From Bradymonas sp963697525 (lineage in GTDB: Bacteria > Myxococcota_A > Bradymonadia > Bradymonadales > Bradymonadaceae), in assembly GCA_963697525.1 (NCBI GenBank), contig OY969087.1:930001-994000 (forward strand): a DNA stretch of 64,000 bases, written 5' to 3'. Below are positions 25,889 to 34,429 of the stretch, piece after piece; positions within the stretch are counted from its first letter, which is position 1, and every line of letters starts with the position of its first letter. The notes beneath the pieces are model-generated. The model did no database searches, was not told the DNA's origin, and saw only the letters and a program-made list of their open reading frames with translations. The position numbers and the translations under genes are program-made.

Positions 25889-25915
25889 AACGCCTGCTAT
25901 CAAATAGCAGGCGTT
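25889..25915 (-). terminator. Intrinsic terminator after the amidase gene
   Basis: A perfect 12-bp stem (AACGCCTGCTAT with ATAGCAGGCGTT) with a three-base loop, followed on the minus strand by TTGCTTTTTGG. It lies 32 bases beyond the amidase stop and upstream of rph, so it should end amidase transcription. Confidence 0.9.
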
Positions 25916-25946
25916 GGGAATTGTGCAAGGATGGAACCGTCGGCGC

Positions 25947-26867
25947 TTACTTCGCGTCCCGCTGGGCGAGCTTCTGGTCGAATTGCTCGATGGCCGCCAC
26001 CAGCGCTTTGACCACGCGGCGGCGGTGCTTCTCCGTGGTCAGCTTCTCGCCCTCTTTGGGGTTGGTCAAAAACGCCGACTCGACGACCACCGCGGGCATC
26101 AGCGCGCCGCGCAGCACGCCGTAATTGGCCTGCTTGACGCCGCGGTTGATCTCGTGGAGGTGGCGGGCGAGGTTGCGCTGGATGATCTGGGCGAACAGCC
26201 CGCTTTCCTGGTTCTGGCGCTGCCGGGCGAGGTCGCGCTTCAGATCGATCAGGGCGTCGTTGTAGGTGCCGTCTTTCTTGGCCGTCACCGGCCGATCGAT
26301 GCCGCTGACCACGTTCTTGGCGGTGGCGATGGGCTTGCCCTTTTTCTCCGCCTTGCCGGGAGTGGACTCGCTGGGCAGCAGAAAATAGGTCTCGAAGCCC
26401 TCGGCGCCGCTGCGGCGCGCGGCGTTGTAGTGCAGCGACATGAACACGTCGGCGCCCATGAGATTGGCGAAGTGGACGCGCTCGGTCAGCGTCAGCCCCT
26501 GATCCCAGTAGCGCGTCATCAGCACGCGCACGTTGGGGTATTTGGCCTGCAGGCGGTCGCGCAGCCGGTAGGCCAGCTCCAGGGTCAGGTACTTCTCCTG
26601 GATATCGGCCACCCCCAGCGCGCCCAGGTTATCGCCCCCGTGGCCGGGATCGATGACGATGGTGTGCACCTTCTTCAGCTTCTTTTTGACGGTCGTTTGG
26701 CCGTCCATCTCGAAGGTGAACCGACGCGCGTGGTCGTCGAGGGTGAGCACCGTGGGCAGATCGATGCCGGTGATGGTCTGCGGAGGGAACGCCGATGCCG
26801 TGGCGGCCGTGGCGAGCACGGTCGAGGCTACGATAAGACTCAGAATGGTCTTGCTTACTACGCGCAT
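25947..26867 (-). CDS. N-acetylmuramoyl-L-alanine amidase (AmiC/CwlM type)
   Basis: A 306-residue secreted zinc amidase that cleaves the bond between MurNAc and the peptide stem. Residues 1-26 are a signal peptide. The Amidase_3 domain shows the zinc ligands H in IDPGHGGDNLGA (near 75), E in LTLELAYRLRDRL and H in SLHYNA, plus the catalytic glutamate in VVVESAFLTNPKE. There is a short N-terminal region (27-65) but no separate cell-wall-binding domain. The start at 26865-26867 begins the signal peptide; the longer frame to 26924 would precede it with non-hydrophobic residues. Confidence 0.93.
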   Translation of the reverse strand: MRVVSKTILSLIVASTVLATAATASAFPPQTITGIDLPTVLTLDDHARRFTFEMDGQTTVKKKLKKVHTIVIDPGHGGDNLGALGVADIQEKYLTLELAYRLRDRLQAKYPNVRVLMTRYWDQGLTLTERVHFANLMGADVFMSLHYNAARRSGAEGFETYFLLPSESTPGKAEKKGKPIATAKNVVSGIDRPVTAKKDGTYNDALIDLKRDLARQRQNQESGLFAQIIQRNLARHLHEINRGVKQANYGVLRGALMPAVVVESAFLTNPKEGEKLTTEKHRRRVVKALVAAIEQFDQKLAQRDAK

Positions 26868-27038
26868 GACGATAGGTCGCGTTTCGTACCACGTAAAGCA
26901 GGGCTGCCGTCCTTGGCTGCCCAAACCACCGTTAGCCTACCACTGTCTCCTACATCGTCAAAAAAATGATCAGCCTGATCGGCGACGGGATGCAAGTTGT
27001 GGGATTATTGCTAGTTTTCGAGGTTTTGTCGAGGGGGC

Positions 27039-28656
27039 TCAGAAGCGCATATTCAAGCCCAGGTTGACGTCGAGGTTGATGCCCGTGTCGGGCACCAGCA
27101 CGATCAGGTAGCCGTCGGCGACCAGATCGACGTGCTTTTGCAGCGGCCACATCACCCCGCCGCCGACGCCGAAGTGCGCCCAGCCCGGACGCACGGTGTC
27201 GCGCACGTAGCAAAAATCACCCACGTTGGGATCTTCGACGCGGTCCTTGCCGCGGCACTGGGCGGTGGCCGTCTTGCCGTCCTCCAGGTAGTACGGCTCC
27301 TTGAGGCGCAGCCAGTGGCGCACACGCCCCACGCCCACGCCCGTGCTCGAGTACATGCGGAAGCGGCTGATATCCTTGAAGAACCAGCGGTATTTGATGC
27401 CGATGAGGCAATCGCCGGGCAGGCCGGTGCCGAAGCATTCTTGCTTGCTGTCCAGGCCAAACGAGCCCGCCGATTTGGACTCGGCCGGGATCAGGCTGAA
27501 ATCCTGGGACGGGGAGAACTGCCAGCGCATGTACAGGCCGATGTGGGCGTGCTCGGTGATCATATAGCCCACGTCGATCATGGTGTGGCCGAAGGCCGGG
27601 GCGAGGCCGCCGGAGACCGAGCGGTTGGGGTGCGCGGTGGGGCTGCCGCCGGGCAAAAAGCCCAGACCGGAGCCGCCGGTGACCATCACGTAGACCTTCT
27701 GGCCGGCGGTGGGGCCAGGAGCAGCAGGATGATCCTGGTTGCCATGATCTCCCTGATCTCCCTGATCGCCCTGATCTCCCTGGTCACCGTGGTCACCGTG
27801 GTCGCCGTTGTTGGCCACGTCGCTCGAGCCGAGCACGGCGGCGGTCAGCGGCGAATCTTTGGTGCCGGCCTGGCCGAGCAGGCTGCCGCCGCGGTCGAGC
27901 GCCTCGATATAGTATTCGATCTCGCTGGTACGCACCTCGTCGCCGGGGATCTTGATGGCGAAGCGCGTCGCGCTGGTCGCCTTCATCTCCAGGCGTTGGA
28001 AGTCATCCTCGCCGAAGCGGCGGAAATGGACGTAGACGTGAAAGACGGGCATGTCCTCGGGCACGAACGCCTCGACGAGCATGGGCTCGCCGGCCTTGGC
28101 GGTCTGGATGGGCTCGTGGCGAAAGCCGCCGGCCTGGGCCTGCGCGCCCTGGTTTGTCTGGTTTGTCTGGTGGCCCTGGTCGCCCTGATGTCCCTGGTCG
28201 CCCTGATTGCCTTGGGAGGCCTGCGCGTTGGTGTCGGGCTGGGGTTTGGGAACCTGCTGGCGCGCCTGCTTCATGACTTTGGCCAGCGTGGGGTCTTTGT
28301 AGACCGCCGGAATGCTGGCGCTGTAGTCCTGTTTGAGGGCGCTGACGAAGGCCTTTTTGGCCTCGCCCTCGTTGCGGGACTCGGCGAATTTGACGATGCC
28401 GAGCATCACGTACAGCTTGGCGACCACCGGCCCTTTGACGCCGTGACTTTCGGCCAGACCGACGGCGTCCTGCAGCTTGGACTTGGCGTCCGGAGATCAT
28501 CAGCACGTCGTAGTCGTCGGTGGCCTGCTTGAGCATGCCCTCCAGCTTGGACTCGGTGTCCTGGGCTAGAGCGACCTGCGGAAACGACATGACGACCGCA
28601 CTGGAGGCGGTCGCCAACAAGAAGGCAACAAACGTAAGGCGTGTCAGACGCTTCAT
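27039..28656 (-). CDS. Exported protein with collagen-like tracts and barrel-like C-terminus (frameshifted near 28490)
   Basis: No family recognised. The signal peptide (MKRLTRLTFVAFLLATASSA, about 32 residues to LAQ) and first mature residues are in one frame. The body, from about AKSKLQDAVGLAESHGVKGPVVAKLYV to the C-terminal GLNMRF, is in another. Removing one base of the CC at 28490-28491 gives ISDAKSKLQDAV and one 538-residue product. The body has a TPR-like helical start, a low-complexity Gly-Asn/Asp-Gln tract (GNQGDQGHQGDQGHQ), a beta-sandwich-like middle, a second tract (GDHGDQGDQGDQGD), and beta strands ending in Phe as in outer-membrane barrels. It is probably an envelope protein. 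It lies last in a likely three-gene minus-strand cluster. Confidence 0.65.
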
Positions 28657-28744
28657 AAAAGTGTCATCCAGTCCATGACACACCGGTCGGGCGGCCGGGC
28701 GGCGGATGGAGGTCCGGCGCCCGGCCACACGCAACCAGCGGTGG

Positions 28745-29890
28745 TCATCTCTCGGTGATGTGAATCTCCACGCGACGGTTGGCCGCCCGACCCGCCTTGG
28801 TGGCGTTGTCTTCGATCGGTCGGCTCTCGCCAAAGCCCTTCGCGATCATGCGCGAGGCGTCGATGCCCCGCCCGATGAGGTACTGCCTGACGCTGGCCGC
28901 GCGTTCCTCACTGAGCTTCTGGTTATACGACTCGCTGCCGCGGCTGTCGGTGTGCCCCTCGATGCGAATCTTGATCGTGGGGTTGTCCGACAGCACCGAG
29001 GCGACCTCGTTGAGCAGCGGGTAGCTCTGCGGCAAGATATCGGACTTGGCGGTCTTGAAGTGGACCTTCTCGTTGAGCTTGATCTGGTCCTTCTCCACGG
29101 TGACCAGCTTGCGGTCGTCGTGGCAGCCGTCGTCGTCCATGTCGCCGTCGTAGTCCTCGGGCTCGTTGGGACATTTGTCGAGCACGTCGGCGATGCCGTC
29201 GTTGTCGTTGTCGGTGTCCGGGCAGCCGTCTTCGTCCTGATAGCCGTCGAAGTCCTCGGGACGGTTGGCGCACTGGTCGTTGAGGTCGGTGATGCCGTCG
29301 AAGTCGTTGTCGAATTCGGGGCAGCCGTCCTCGTCGCGGAAGCCGTCTTTGTCCTCGGCGACGTTGGGACATTTGTCGGACACGTCGGGCACGCCGTCTT
29401 TGTCGTTGTCGTCGTCGGGGCAGCCGTCCTTATCCTCGAAGCCGTCGACGTCTTCGGGATCCATCGGGCACTGATCGTCTTTGTCCAAGATGCCGTCGCC
29501 GTCCTGGTCTTTGGGGCCCTGTTTGGCCTCGGTGACCTTGACGGTGGGGGTCTTTTTGACGTCCATGGAGACCGTCTGGTCGCGGCATTCCTTGAAGTCC
29601 GACATGGCGTCGGCGCGCTTGGCATGCTCCTCGGCGCGGTAGATATGCTGGCGAGCGCGCACAAAATCGCCCTGGTTGAGCTCGTAGAGGCCAAACTCGA
29701 CGTTGGACTCGCTGATGGCGATCTCGTGGGGGGCGCACCGGTAGGCGCGCTCGTGGATGGACTGGTTGAGCGCCTGGATCTCTTTGGCTTGGCCGCGAAG
29801 CCGGGCGCCCGTACTACAGCCCAGGGTCCCAAAGCACGCCAGGGCGAGCAGCAGGGCCAGAGCGAACGAAACATGTATCGTGCGGTTCAT
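28745..29890 (-). CDS. OmpA-family lipoprotein with thrombospondin type-3 calcium repeats
   Basis: A 381-residue lipoprotein. Signal peptide with lipobox ending GTLGC, helical region to about 115, then six or so type-3 repeats (DQDGDGILDKDDQCPMDPED, DKDGVPDVSDKCPNVAED and so on, about 125-260) that bind calcium through Asp-rich loops, and a C-terminal OmpA domain (EGHTDSRGSESYNQKLSEERA) that anchors to peptidoglycan. Such proteins tie the outer membrane to the wall. The ATG at 29888-29890 has AAGAGG nine bases upstream; the in-frame GTG at 29896 is only three bases from it. It follows the DUF4398 gene by 66 bases. Confidence 0.92.
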   Translation of the reverse strand: MNRTIHVSFALALLLALACFGTLGCSTGARLRGQAKEIQALNQSIHERAYRCAPHEIAISESNVEFGLYELNQGDFVRARQHIYRAEEHAKRADAMSDFKECRDQTVSMDVKKTPTVKVTEAKQGPKDQDGDGILDKDDQCPMDPEDVDGFEDKDGCPDDDNDKDGVPDVSDKCPNVAEDKDGFRDEDGCPEFDNDFDGITDLNDQCANRPEDFDGYQDEDGCPDTDNDNDGIADVLDKCPNEPEDYDGDMDDDGCHDDRKLVTVEKDQIKLNEKVHFKTAKSDILPQSYPLLNEVASVLSDNPTIKIRIEGHTDSRGSESYNQKLSEERAASVRQYLIGRGIDASRMIAKGFGESRPIEDNATKAGRAANRRVEIHITER

Positions 29891-29956
29891 CAACACGAAC
29901 CTCTTACGTCGTTGCCATCAATCAGTCGGGGCGGGCGGCGGCGCCGTCCGTCTCAC

Positions 29957-30433
29957 TCAATAGCCCTCGGGGCCGTCCTCTACATCGCCTTCGCCGCGTT
30001 TCTTCTCGGCGGCCTCCACGGCCTTTTGCTGCTTGGCCTTGTCCACCGGGCTGCCCGCCCAGGGGTCCTCTTTGGCCTTGAGGATCGCTGCCTTGGCAGC
30101 CTCCTGAGCCTTGTGCGCGTAGTCGTAGGCGGCCTCGAAGTCCGAGTACCCCCACTCCTCTTTGGCTTTGTGCAGGTAATATTTGGCGCTGTAATACTCG
30201 TAGGGCGCCTTGATGTGGGCTTCGACCACGCGGGCGCGCTCGAAGTCCACCTCCGCTTCGCTGATGCGCTGGGTCGATTGCACCGGCCCGCAGCCGGTGC
30301 TCAGCACGCTGATCAGCACCACCATGGCCACCGCCAACAAGCTAACCAGCCGGCCGGGGCCGGCGTCGATCACCGAGGAAGCGTGTCGGGCCCGTTGGGG
30401 GGCGGTCGAATCAGTTTGTCTAGAAGCTTGCAT
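29957..30433 (-). CDS. DUF4398 domain lipoprotein
   Basis: A 158-residue lipoprotein with an unusually long 30-residue N-terminal leader before the hydrophobic segment LLAVAMVVLISVLSTGC (lipobox STGC). The mature part is a coiled, lysine- and alanine-rich helix with ARVVEAHIKAPYEYYSAKYYLHKAKEEWGYSDFEAAYDYAHKAQEAA, which matches DUF4398. In other bacteria DUF4398 proteins sit with OmpA proteins, as here, and may help envelope organisation. No Shine-Dalgarno is evident before 30433, so a downstream start inside the leader is possible. Confidence 0.78.
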   Translation of the reverse strand: MQASRQTDSTAPQRARHASSVIDAGPGRLVSLLAVAMVVLISVLSTGCGPVQSTQRISEAEVDFERARVVEAHIKAPYEYYSAKYYLHKAKEEWGYSDFEAAYDYAHKAQEAAKAAILKAKEDPWAGSPVDKAKQQKAVEAAEKKRGEGDVEDGPEGY

Positions 30434-30723
30434 AGGACATAATCGGCGAGAAAGTACTTTCAGGGCCTTACCACAGCAGGCCCGCTGGCCTTCGCGTGCG
30501 TCGCGCGGGGTTGAAAGCTGTCGGGTTGTAGTACCAGAGCGGCAAAAACAGTGTCAAGTTTTCGCCCCCACGACCACGTCGCTTTCGTCATTGTCGGACA
30601 AATGCCATCGGATGTCCAAAGATCGCTTTCAACCTGCACGATGCCGAGTTTAGCACACCTTGGAGGCAGATGGCAGAAAAGGCGCAAATGGTCCGCGCAC
30701 CCGCCGCGCGCCTCAATCAAACC

Positions 30724-31457
30724 TCAATCAAACCAGCGCGTCAGCTCGTCGCGGGGGAAGAATCGCTGGGCGACCTCCAAAAATTGGGCGGTGCGCTCGT
30801 CGTCGGCGTCGGCATCTTCGAGCAGCATCGCCCGCCAGCCATAAGTCCCCCGCGAGGCGAGCAGGCAGTCGAAATATTCGCGAAACGACACCTCCAAAAG
30901 CCGGGAGGTGTGCGTCTTCAGATCGTGGACGAACAGATCGTAGGTCGGGTATTCCTCCTCGACGCACATGACCACCATCTCGTGGGCGTCGGGGGGGAGT
31001 GGCGGTCGAAGCCGCGCAGGGTCCACAAAAAATCCTGCTCGTCGCGGGTCTGCTCGTCGGAGGACTGCCACAGCGTGTCCAGCCAATTGTCGAAGACGGT
31101 GGCGAAGTCGAATAGATGCGCGCCGCCGCCGGGCACGACGTCGCCGTCGCGCTCGTAGCTCCAGCAGAACTCCAACCCGTCGGTGATCTGGTAGAACGAG
31201 CGAATATGCTTGGGCACGCGGATGCCCAGGCCGTGCTCGATGGTCTCGATGGTGAAGGTGGGCACGGGGTCGTGCATGCGCGCCTGGACCTCGACGATGC
31301 CCTCGGTGCGCTTCAACTCACCGATCATGGCGTGGAAGTCGAACAACAGATCCCAGTTGAGCAACACGCGCTGCTCGCTGTCGGGCTCGCTGGACTCCTC
31401 ACCGGGTCCGGGTATGACCATCTTGTCGACCACTGCGCTCTCCACGCCGGCTATCAT
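30724..31457 (-). pseudogene. SMI1/KNR4-family protein (frameshift in a G7 run)
   Basis: The first 157 or so codons run from 31457 and include ETIEHGLGIRVPKHIRSFYQITDGLEFCW, the SMI1/KNR4 (SUKH) signature, and end near WTLRGFDRHSPP. The rest, DAHEMVVMCVEEEYPTYDLFVHDL to DELTRWFD at 30724, is in the next frame. The junction is a run of seven G (30991-30997); eight G would restore a 244-residue protein. SUKH proteins are often immunity proteins of polymorphic toxins or cell-wall regulators. No toxin gene is adjacent. Homopolymer slippage, phase variation or a sequencing error are all possible. Confidence 0.72.
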
Positions 31458-31691
31458 CGGCCATGGTTTGTCTCATAACATCGTTACGTTAACGGCCGGG
31501 GCATCGGTGTCAACACCGACCGTGGTGCGACCAGCGGGCGCGGCGATGTCGGACAGAGCCGACAGGTGCATTTTCTTTGACCATCCGCGCGGGCTGCTGG
31601 TAGACTTGCGCAAAAACTGATGACAAGTCCACGCCGGTGCGACGGAACGATTTGTCAGGGGTGATCATCGCGCATCGAGACGGGTTAACCA

Positions 31692-34314
31692 TTGGGTACT
31701 GAGACGGATTTGACGGACGACACAATCGCGGCCTTGGATTTAGCCGCCGCCCGCGTGCAGGAAGCGCGCTCGCGAGCTGGCGACAATGGCAGCGATCTGA
31801 TCGGCCAGTTGCTGGCCGACGACACCATCGACGAGGACCATCTTTTGGCGGCGCTCGCCGAGGTCACGGGCATCAGCGCGGCCGATCCCGACGAGTACGG
31901 TCGCATCGAGCGCGACGCCTTCGAGACGGTGAGCGCCGAGGATGTGCGTGCCCACCAGATGATCCCGTTTCGCAAACACCGCCACAGCCTGGCGGTCTTC
32001 GTCGTCGAGCCGCTCACCCAGCAGGCCGTCGACGAGCTCGCCGACACCTACAGCGTCTCCATCTCCCAATTCATCTGGCCGAAGCTTCGCTTTCAGGAGG
32101 CCGCGCACACGCTGCTGGGCGACGATCTGCCCGAGTGGATGGAGCCGTTTGTGACCCAGACGAGCCGACGGGTCAGCTTTGCCAACGACGGCGACGAGGC
32201 CGACGCCGACTCCGAGGTCGACCTGGACCTCCTGGGGGAGGGATGGTCGCGCGAGCAGACCCTGGAGTTCATCGCCCATTGCTTCGATCGCGACGCGCTG
32301 TTGCACGCCCTGATGGGGTTTGCGGGGCGCTGGCTGGCCAACCGCATGATCCTGGTGCTCGGCTACGAGCGCGCGCAACCCTACCTGATCAGCGGCTGGC
32401 CCGAGCTCTCCGAGGACTATCGCGATCTGGCCACGTTGCGCCGGGTCAAGATCGACATCCCCCCGGACGCGGTGGTCTTCGACCCCGACCACATCGGCCA
32501 CTCCATCGCCGAGATGCCCGAGGAGGTCGGCCTGGGCCACCTGTTCGTGGAGTTGACGCTGTTTCCGCCCGATCGCCTGGTCGTCCAGACGGTGCGCATC
32601 GGCCAGCGCCCGTCGATGGCGGTGCTGGGCGAGCCGCGCGGCGACGATCTGTCGTCGCTGGGCGCCCTGGAAGACGTCGCCCGCGCGGTCGGCGAGCAGC
32701 TCGAGGAGTTGGTGCGCCTGGCCAAAGCGCGCCGCCTTCCCCCCAGCGATCAGCGCATTCCGCCGCTACCCGAGGTCGACGGCGACGAGATCGACCACTC
32801 GCCGGCGATGCCCAACCTGGCGGGGGCGTCCTCGTCGATGTCCGAGCAGGACGACGAGGCCGACAAGCCCGGGGCCACCGCCTTTGGCATCCCCTTCGCC
32901 GACGAGGCGCGCGACCGGGGTCCGTCGGCCGTGCAGGTCAGCTCGCCGGGCATCGGTGAGCGCAGCAGCGTGAGCATCGTCGAGCCCTTCGACGTCGACG
33001 AAGACGACGACGGCGCGCCGGCTGATGCGGCCGACCCGGAAGAGGAGGACGTGCGCAGCACGTTGAGCGGCGGTTTTTCGGTCGCCGAATTCCAGCGCAG
33101 GCTCGACGAGTCTTCGACCGACGAGCAGGCCGACGACGACAGCGACGAGGCTGTCGAGACCGAGGAGGCCGGCGCCGACAAGTCCAACGCGCCCATGTTC
33201 CAGATTTTGCGGCCCATCTCGCTCAAGGGCGGACGCAAAAAGGCCGACAAGCCCACCAAAGCCGACAAAGCCAACGCGGCGGACCCTCGCCCGGATGCAC
33301 CGGCCCAAGAAGAACCCGCGCCCGCCGCAGACGAGCCCGCGCAAGACACCGCCGATGAGGCTGACGACGACGCGCCCCTGGAAGAAGCGTCAGTGCTCGA
33401 CCTTCCCGACGACGCCATCGAACCCCAGCCGGCGCTCGAGCTGGGCGGGTCGACCTCGTCGTTCACCGATGACCTCGAGGACATCGCCGCCCAGCTCGAC
33501 AACACCAACCCGCAGGAAGCCTTTGCGGCCGCCGAGCAGATGGCCAGCTTCGGCAGCGCCGCGCTCGTCTACATCGAGGATCGCTTCCCGGGACGTCTGC
33601 TGGTGGATCGCTATCAGTACACCGTGGACACCCTGCCGGCGGTCAACGAGCACGGCCCGGTGCTCGCGGCCATGGTCGCCTGCGGGGGCAACGCCGTGTC
33701 GCTGGCGCGATCGTTCCTCGAGCATACCAGCGTGGAGGTGCGGTTTTACGCCACGTTTCTTGTTCACCCGGCTTCCGTTCGACGAGCCCATCGGCGAGCT
33801 GATCTCGCGGCTGTTCGACCGTGACTACCAGACCCGCGAGATCGCCAAGATGGTGCTGCTGGAGCGCAAGACCAGCGACTGGTTCAGCGGCACGCTGCTG
33901 CCGATGCTGCGCGACACCGTCGCCGCCGGCACCGAAGATCTGCGCGTGGAGGTCGCCGCCGGCCTGCTCGGCGAGCTGCGCGACCGCGACTCGGTCCCGC
34001 TGCTCATCAGCGGCCTCGAGCGCTACCAGGGACGGGTGCGTGACCGCGTCCACGAGGCGCTGCGCATGATCACCTACAAGAACTTCGTGCCCTCGGCCAC
34101 GGAGTGGAAGAATTGGTGGGGCGACGCGACCATGCAGACGCGCCACGACTGGCTGGTGGCCGCGCTCAACTCCAACTCCGACGAAATTCGCAACCTCGCC
34201 TTCCGCGAGCTCCAGCAATTCGAGGGGCTCAAGCTCAACTACCACCCCGACCAACCCGCCAAGCTACGCGGGCGGGCCCAGACCGAATTGCGCGACTGGC
34301 TGCAGCGCTCGTGA
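31692..34314 (+). CDS. GspE-N-like/HEAT-repeat protein (frameshifted near 33760)
   Basis: The N-terminal 110 residues resemble the GspE/PilB N-terminal (MshEN) domain: IGQLLADDTIDEDHLLAALAEVTGI then MIPFRKHRHSLAVFVVEPLTQQA. The middle (about 270-620) is disordered and rich in Asp/Glu/Ala/Pro. The C-terminal part contains HEAT-like repeats (LLGELRDRDSVPLLISGLERYQGRVRDRVHEALRMITY). The reading frame breaks at 33759-33762: one of the four bases CTTG is extra, and removing it joins YATFL to FTRLPFDEPIGEL to give 873 residues. Without repair, a 710-residue protein ends at 33824. No catalytic residues are visible. The TTG start at 31692 has no good ribosome site. Confidence 0.65.
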
Positions 34315-34429
34315 ACGGCCGACGCGGACCGATGCATCTCTGCCCTGGCTTGACTTTGACGTCACTAGGCGAATCTTGTCACGGCCATTTCGGGTTGTTG
34401 ATGTTGGATGTTTCCGCAGTAGGTCCTCC

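Noticed and set aside
30434..30723. Gene in the 290-bp gap after the SMI1-like gene
   Set aside because: The open frames here have no motif or ribosome site; the sequence appears to be leader or promoter for DUF4398.
16302..34314. Programmed frameshifting as the explanation of the frame breaks
   Set aside because: None of the breaks has a slippery XXXYYYZ heptamer with a structure after it; a single added or lost base is simpler.
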